From assembly GCA_031421635.1 (NCBI GenBank), contig JANOPA010000083.1, positions 1 to 64,000 of the forward strand: a stretch of 64,000 bases of DNA, written 5' to 3'. A program made the position numbers and the translations under genes. How positions within the stretch are numbered: position 1 is the first letter of the stretch; each line of letters starts with the position of its first letter. The stretch is from JAPOKJ01 sp031421635. GTDB taxonomy: Bacteria > Pseudomonadota > Gammaproteobacteria > Burkholderiales > Burkholderiaceae_E. Below the pieces are notes generated by a model. That model searched no databases and was not told where the DNA came from. It saw only the letters and a program-made list of their open reading frames with translations. Below are positions 61,462 to 64,000 of this stretch, one piece after another.

Positions 61462-62028
61462 CTACTTACGGCGGCGTAACAAGGGCAAGGCCGCAGCCGC
61501 GATCAACATTAACGTACCGGGGCTTGGTACCCCGGTCGCCTGCACATTGATCGACACCTTATCGACGTTATCGCCAGAGTTTGAATCCCAATAGTAGAAA
61601 TTCAAGAGTCCAGCAGCGGGCGCAGGCCCTGCAAAACTGGTGCCAACCAAGAAGAAGGTACCCGAGATTTCGCCCACCAGGGCACCGAACGGGGCGCTAA
61701 AACCCAATTGACTTAAGGTTCCAAAATTGGCACCAATTGCAGTACCTGCCGGCGTACCAGATTCATCGCTACCCGTTGAAAGGAGAGGGCCAGTCAGTCC
61801 GTTGGCATTGGACCAACGAGGTAGGACGCCCGCGCTCCAAAGGTCAGTCGGAGAAACGACCACCGAAAAAGATTGGCCCAGGGTCAATGTCAAACCAGAC
61901 GAGGCAGCCGACCCCCCGGAAATGGAGTTTGCTTGGGCAAACACATCAATCAGCGCAGCTTGAGCAGGCGCAACCGAAACGCTCGAAAAGCTGGCGGCCA
62001 CTAAAAGAGCCGAAAGATAGTTTTTCAT
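61462..62028 (-). CDS. Exported lectin-like protein with variant PEP-CTERM tail
   Basis: A 188-residue secreted protein: signal LSALLVAASFSSVSVAPAQA, then a beta-sandwich resembling the PA-IL/LecA-like galactose-binding fold (LTLTLGQSFSVVVSPTDLWS, FGALVGEISGTFFLVGTSFA, LLNFYYWDSNSGDNVDKVSI). The C-terminus is VPSPGTLMLIAAAALPLLRRRK: a VPEPG-type motif, hydrophobic helix and basic end, with Ser where Glu is usual. This would be a sorting signal for exosortase and surface display. No exosortase gene is in the window. It is convergent with serA, 52 bases away. Confidence 0.72.
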   Translation of the reverse strand: MKNYLSALLVAASFSSVSVAPAQAALIDVFAQANSISGGSAASSGLTLTLGQSFSVVVSPTDLWSAGVLPRWSNANGLTGPLLSTGSDESGTPAGTAIGANFGTLSQLGFSAPFGALVGEISGTFFLVGTSFAGPAPAAGLLNFYYWDSNSGDNVDKVSINVQATGVPSPGTLMLIAAAALPLLRRRK

Positions 62029-62320
62029 GACAAAACCCCTAGTTATAATTAGAGCAAATATTAAAAAACCTTAAGCACATTTCGTGCCAAAAATTACAAA
62101 GCTGGCGCTTAGGTCATCCAACCCTTTGAATTTCCTCAACAAACAAGCGTTGCTCACCTCACCCAGAGAAAGGTCAGGGTGGTCCTTAATTTACTCATGT
62201 AAAATTTCCCGACAATACAGGTGAAGCGAGTCTCTGATCCCCTCAGAACTAGGGACATCGGCGTCCCAGAACGAAGGACTTCGTCATAATTGCCGCTTTA
62301 CGCGCTTTATAAGGATCAGC

Positions 62321-63415
62321 ATGGCGGGCCTCTTCGACGCAGTTCAGTTCGGCACACTTCAACTCCACAATCGCATTGTCATGGCCCCGATGACACGCAG
62401 CCAGTCCCCCGGCGCAACTCCGACCCCCCTCAATGCCGACTATTACCGCCGTAGGGCAGAAGGGGGATGTGGTTTGATCATCACCGAAGGCACCACCGTA
62501 GATCATGCCTGGGCCGGCCCAGACGACCCGAACATTCCAGACTTTCATCGCCCAGAAGCGCTACAAGGCTGGTCCGAAGTGGTAAACGACGTACACGAAG
62601 CAGGCGGCAAGATCGCGCCGCAACTTTGGCATGTCGGCACCATGCGCCCGCGCGACCCGAACCGTATCGCACCCTACCCGGCTGCTGGCCCGTCAGGTTT
62701 ACACAAGGCCGGTCGCAGCGTCGGCGTGCCGATGACTCAATCGGATATCGACGATGTGATCACGGCGTTTGGCAAAAGCGCAGGTCATGCCAAAGCCCTC
62801 GGTTTCGACGCCCTCGAACTGCACGGTGCACATGGCTATTTGATCGACCAGTTTTTTTGGGAAGATACCAATCAGCGCAGTGATCGATACGGTGGCTCAT
62901 TAGTCAAGCGTACCCAGTTCGCAGTGGAAGTTATCGAGGCCGTGCGAGCGGCCGTTGGCCCCACGTTTCCTGTGATCCTTCGATTCTCGCAGTGGAAGCA
63001 ACAGGACTACACAAAGAAACTAGCGCTCAATCCACATGAACTTGAGCAGTTCTTGGCGCCGCTGAGCAAAGCCGGTGTCGATATCTTCCATTGTTCCAAC
63101 CGCAAATACTGGCAGCCCGAGTTTGAAGGCTCAGATTTAAACCTAGCCGGTTGGACCAAGAAGCTTACCGGCAAGCCCACCATCACGGTCGGTGGTATTG
63201 GTCTTAGCAGTGATTTGTTCGGTGCGTATCAGGGCGAAATAGGTGAGGTACAAGCGCTGGATAATTTGCTCAAACGCCTGGAAGCCGATGAATTCGATCT
63301 TGTGGCAGTCGGTCGAGGCATGCTGGTTGATCCGGATTGGGCGAACAAAGTGAAGGCTGGCCGGATGCAGGATTTGATCGGGTTTGGGAAAGAGGCGCTT
63401 GCGACGTATTACTAA
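62321..63415 (+). CDS. NADH:flavin oxidoreductase, Old Yellow Enzyme family
   Basis: A 364-residue FMN TIM-barrel oxidoreductase. Marks are VMAPMTRSQSPGATPTPLN, APQLWHVGTMRP, the active-site HGAHGYLIDQFFWEDTNQRS, and FPVILRFSQWKQQDYTKKLA. It reduces alpha,beta-unsaturated carbonyls or nitro compounds in relatives; the physiological substrate is unknown. The ATG follows an AAGGA-type ribosome site. A monocistronic plus-strand gene. Confidence 0.88.
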   Translation: MAGLFDAVQFGTLQLHNRIVMAPMTRSQSPGATPTPLNADYYRRRAEGGCGLIITEGTTVDHAWAGPDDPNIPDFHRPEALQGWSEVVNDVHEAGGKIAPQLWHVGTMRPRDPNRIAPYPAAGPSGLHKAGRSVGVPMTQSDIDDVITAFGKSAGHAKALGFDALELHGAHGYLIDQFFWEDTNQRSDRYGGSLVKRTQFAVEVIEAVRAAVGPTFPVILRFSQWKQQDYTKKLALNPHELEQFLAPLSKAGVDIFHCSNRKYWQPEFEGSDLNLAGWTKKLTGKPTITVGGIGLSSDLFGAYQGEIGEVQALDNLLKRLEADEFDLVAVGRGMLVDPDWANKVKAGRMQDLIGFGKEALATYY

Positions 63416-63437
63416 CGGCCTTAAGCTCCCATAAGAA

Positions 63438-63680
63438 TCACCGGGCACCTGCGCTCTCAAGCAGAGCCACCATCGCCTGATAGCCGCGCGATTTCGCGGC
63501 GCCTGCAAAAACCAGTACACGTATGGCCTCCCTTTGTCTGGCAAAGGTTGCGACATGCAAGGGCGTGCGACCGTAGGAGTCACCCTCTGCATTGGGTGCG
63601 AGCTGCGCCTGGGCCGCCGCACAAGCGCATACAAAGACCAGGATGACAGTCACTATGAAAGAGTTGCGGTGTCGTTTCAT
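63438..63680 (-). CDS. Exported ankyrin-repeat fragment protein
   Basis: An 80-residue protein with signal peptide (SFIVTVILVFVCACAAAQAQ) and one ankyrin repeat (YGRTPLHVATFARQREAIRV, LVFAGA). A second, broken repeat may follow (YQAMVALLESAGA). Normal exported ankyrin proteins carry four or more repeats, so this is either a mini-protein or the remainder of a longer gene. It is convergent with the Old Yellow Enzyme gene (22 bases apart). Confidence 0.6.
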   Translation of the reverse strand: MKRHRNSFIVTVILVFVCACAAAQAQLAPNAEGDSYGRTPLHVATFARQREAIRVLVFAGAAKSRGYQAMVALLESAGAR

Positions 63681-63758
63681 TTATCGGCTCCCCTAAGTAA
63701 GATGGCCCTGTGGCACACTAGGCCACGCGCACGAAACTCCATTCCAAGGATTGTACCC

Positions 63759-64000
63759 ATGGCTACCGGAAGTCTTTTGGCTCTTTTGGACGATATCGCC
63801 TCCATCCTCGACGATGTGTCGGTGATGACTAAAGTTGCCGCCAAAAAGACGGCCGGGGTGCTTGGCGATGACCTTGCCTTAAATGCCCAACAAGTTGCAG
63901 GCGTAAATGCCGACCGAGAGCTGCCCGTCGTCTGGGCGGTCGCTAAAGGCTCCGCCATCAATAAGGCTATTCTTGTGCCAACGGCCCTTCTCATTAGCGC
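63759..64000 (+). CDS. DUF808 family membrane protein, 5' part
   Basis: A gene cut by the right window edge; the first 80 residues are visible. They match the DUF808 (YedI) family: SLLALLDDIASILDDVSVMT, VAAKKTAGVLGDDLALNAQQ, LPVVWAVAKGSAINKAILVP, TALLIS. It should continue as a roughly 300-residue inner-membrane protein. The ORF on the opposite strand at 63677-63994 is its shadow. The start is the first ATG; no strong ribosome site is seen. Confidence 0.85.
   Translation, partial: MATGSLLALLDDIASILDDVSVMTKVAAKKTAGVLGDDLALNAQQVAGVNADRELPVVWAVAKGSAINKAILVPTALLIS

Noticed and set aside
63143..63634. 163-codon minus-strand frame
   Set aside because: Shadow of the Old Yellow Enzyme gene and the ankyrin gene.
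63677..63994. 105-codon minus-strand frame at the right edge
   Set aside because: Shadow of the DUF808 gene on the plus strand.
1..64000. CRISPR arrays, tRNA and rRNA genes
   Set aside because: No regularly spaced repeats and no tRNA or rRNA signature sequences were noticed by eye; a tool scan (tRNAscan, Infernal) could still find a small RNA.

Overview
The window looks like a chromosomal segment of a Gram-negative betaproteobacterium, probably Burkholderiales-like. The strongest evidence is the run DUF1631 – DUF971 – ubiE – Tim44-like protein – ubiJ (57963 down to 53227), a gene order I associate with that group. It fits with outer-membrane porins, a KorABC-type 2-oxoglutarate oxidoreductase, a PEP-CTERM-like surface protein and a TIGR03643/photolyase neighbourhood. 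The assignment is by recalled family and gene order, not by a database search. I saw no rRNA, tRNA or CRISPR array.

Layout. 0-11.6 kb is mixed metabolism: kynA, a nitronate monooxygenase, a broken SMP-30 gene, msrA, a tannase/DUF3237/GST-like operon, a VanW protein, and a LytS/LytTR-type two-component pair. 11.9-16.8 kb (minus) is a tightly overlapped three-gene 2-oxoacid oxidoreductase operon. 17.1-35.2 kb (minus) is the standout. A PAS histidine kinase and FixJ-like regulator are followed by a ten-gene operon encoding two different RND pumps, a 150-residue mini-adaptor, two PepSY proteins, two other exported proteins, an adaptor with a peptidoglycan-binding domain, a MacB-like ABC transporter and an outer-membrane beta-barrel. 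No TolC-type channel is present.

35.2-41.6 kb is a decaying island. It holds a lipoprotein gene with at least three frameshifts, a NifA-type activator that abuts a photolyase gene (one amber codon, 3' half lost), intact TIGR03643 and Rrf2 genes, and a divergent MerR regulator with one frameshift. It looks like a light- or DNA-repair-response locus that is being lost.

41.9-46.7 kb (plus) is a probable Fur-controlled operon: di-heme peroxidase-like lipoprotein, porin, FMN-binding protein with a flavinylation site, ApbE flavin transferase and a His-rich four-helix membrane protein. Together these suggest extracytosolic electron transfer tied to iron limitation. The Fur box lies on the -10 element and ends next to the ATG, so the mRNA may be leaderless.

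46.8-64 kb holds an IS5-like transposase remnant, a two-subunit molybdenum hydroxylase, an FAD-dependent oxidoreductase, a DUF4399 lipoprotein, a radical SAM protein, the ubiquinone-linked block, ferredoxin-NADP reductase, serC and serA, a lectin-like protein with a variant PEP-CTERM tail, an Old Yellow Enzyme homologue, a single-ankyrin exported protein and the 5' part of a DUF808 gene cut by the window edge.
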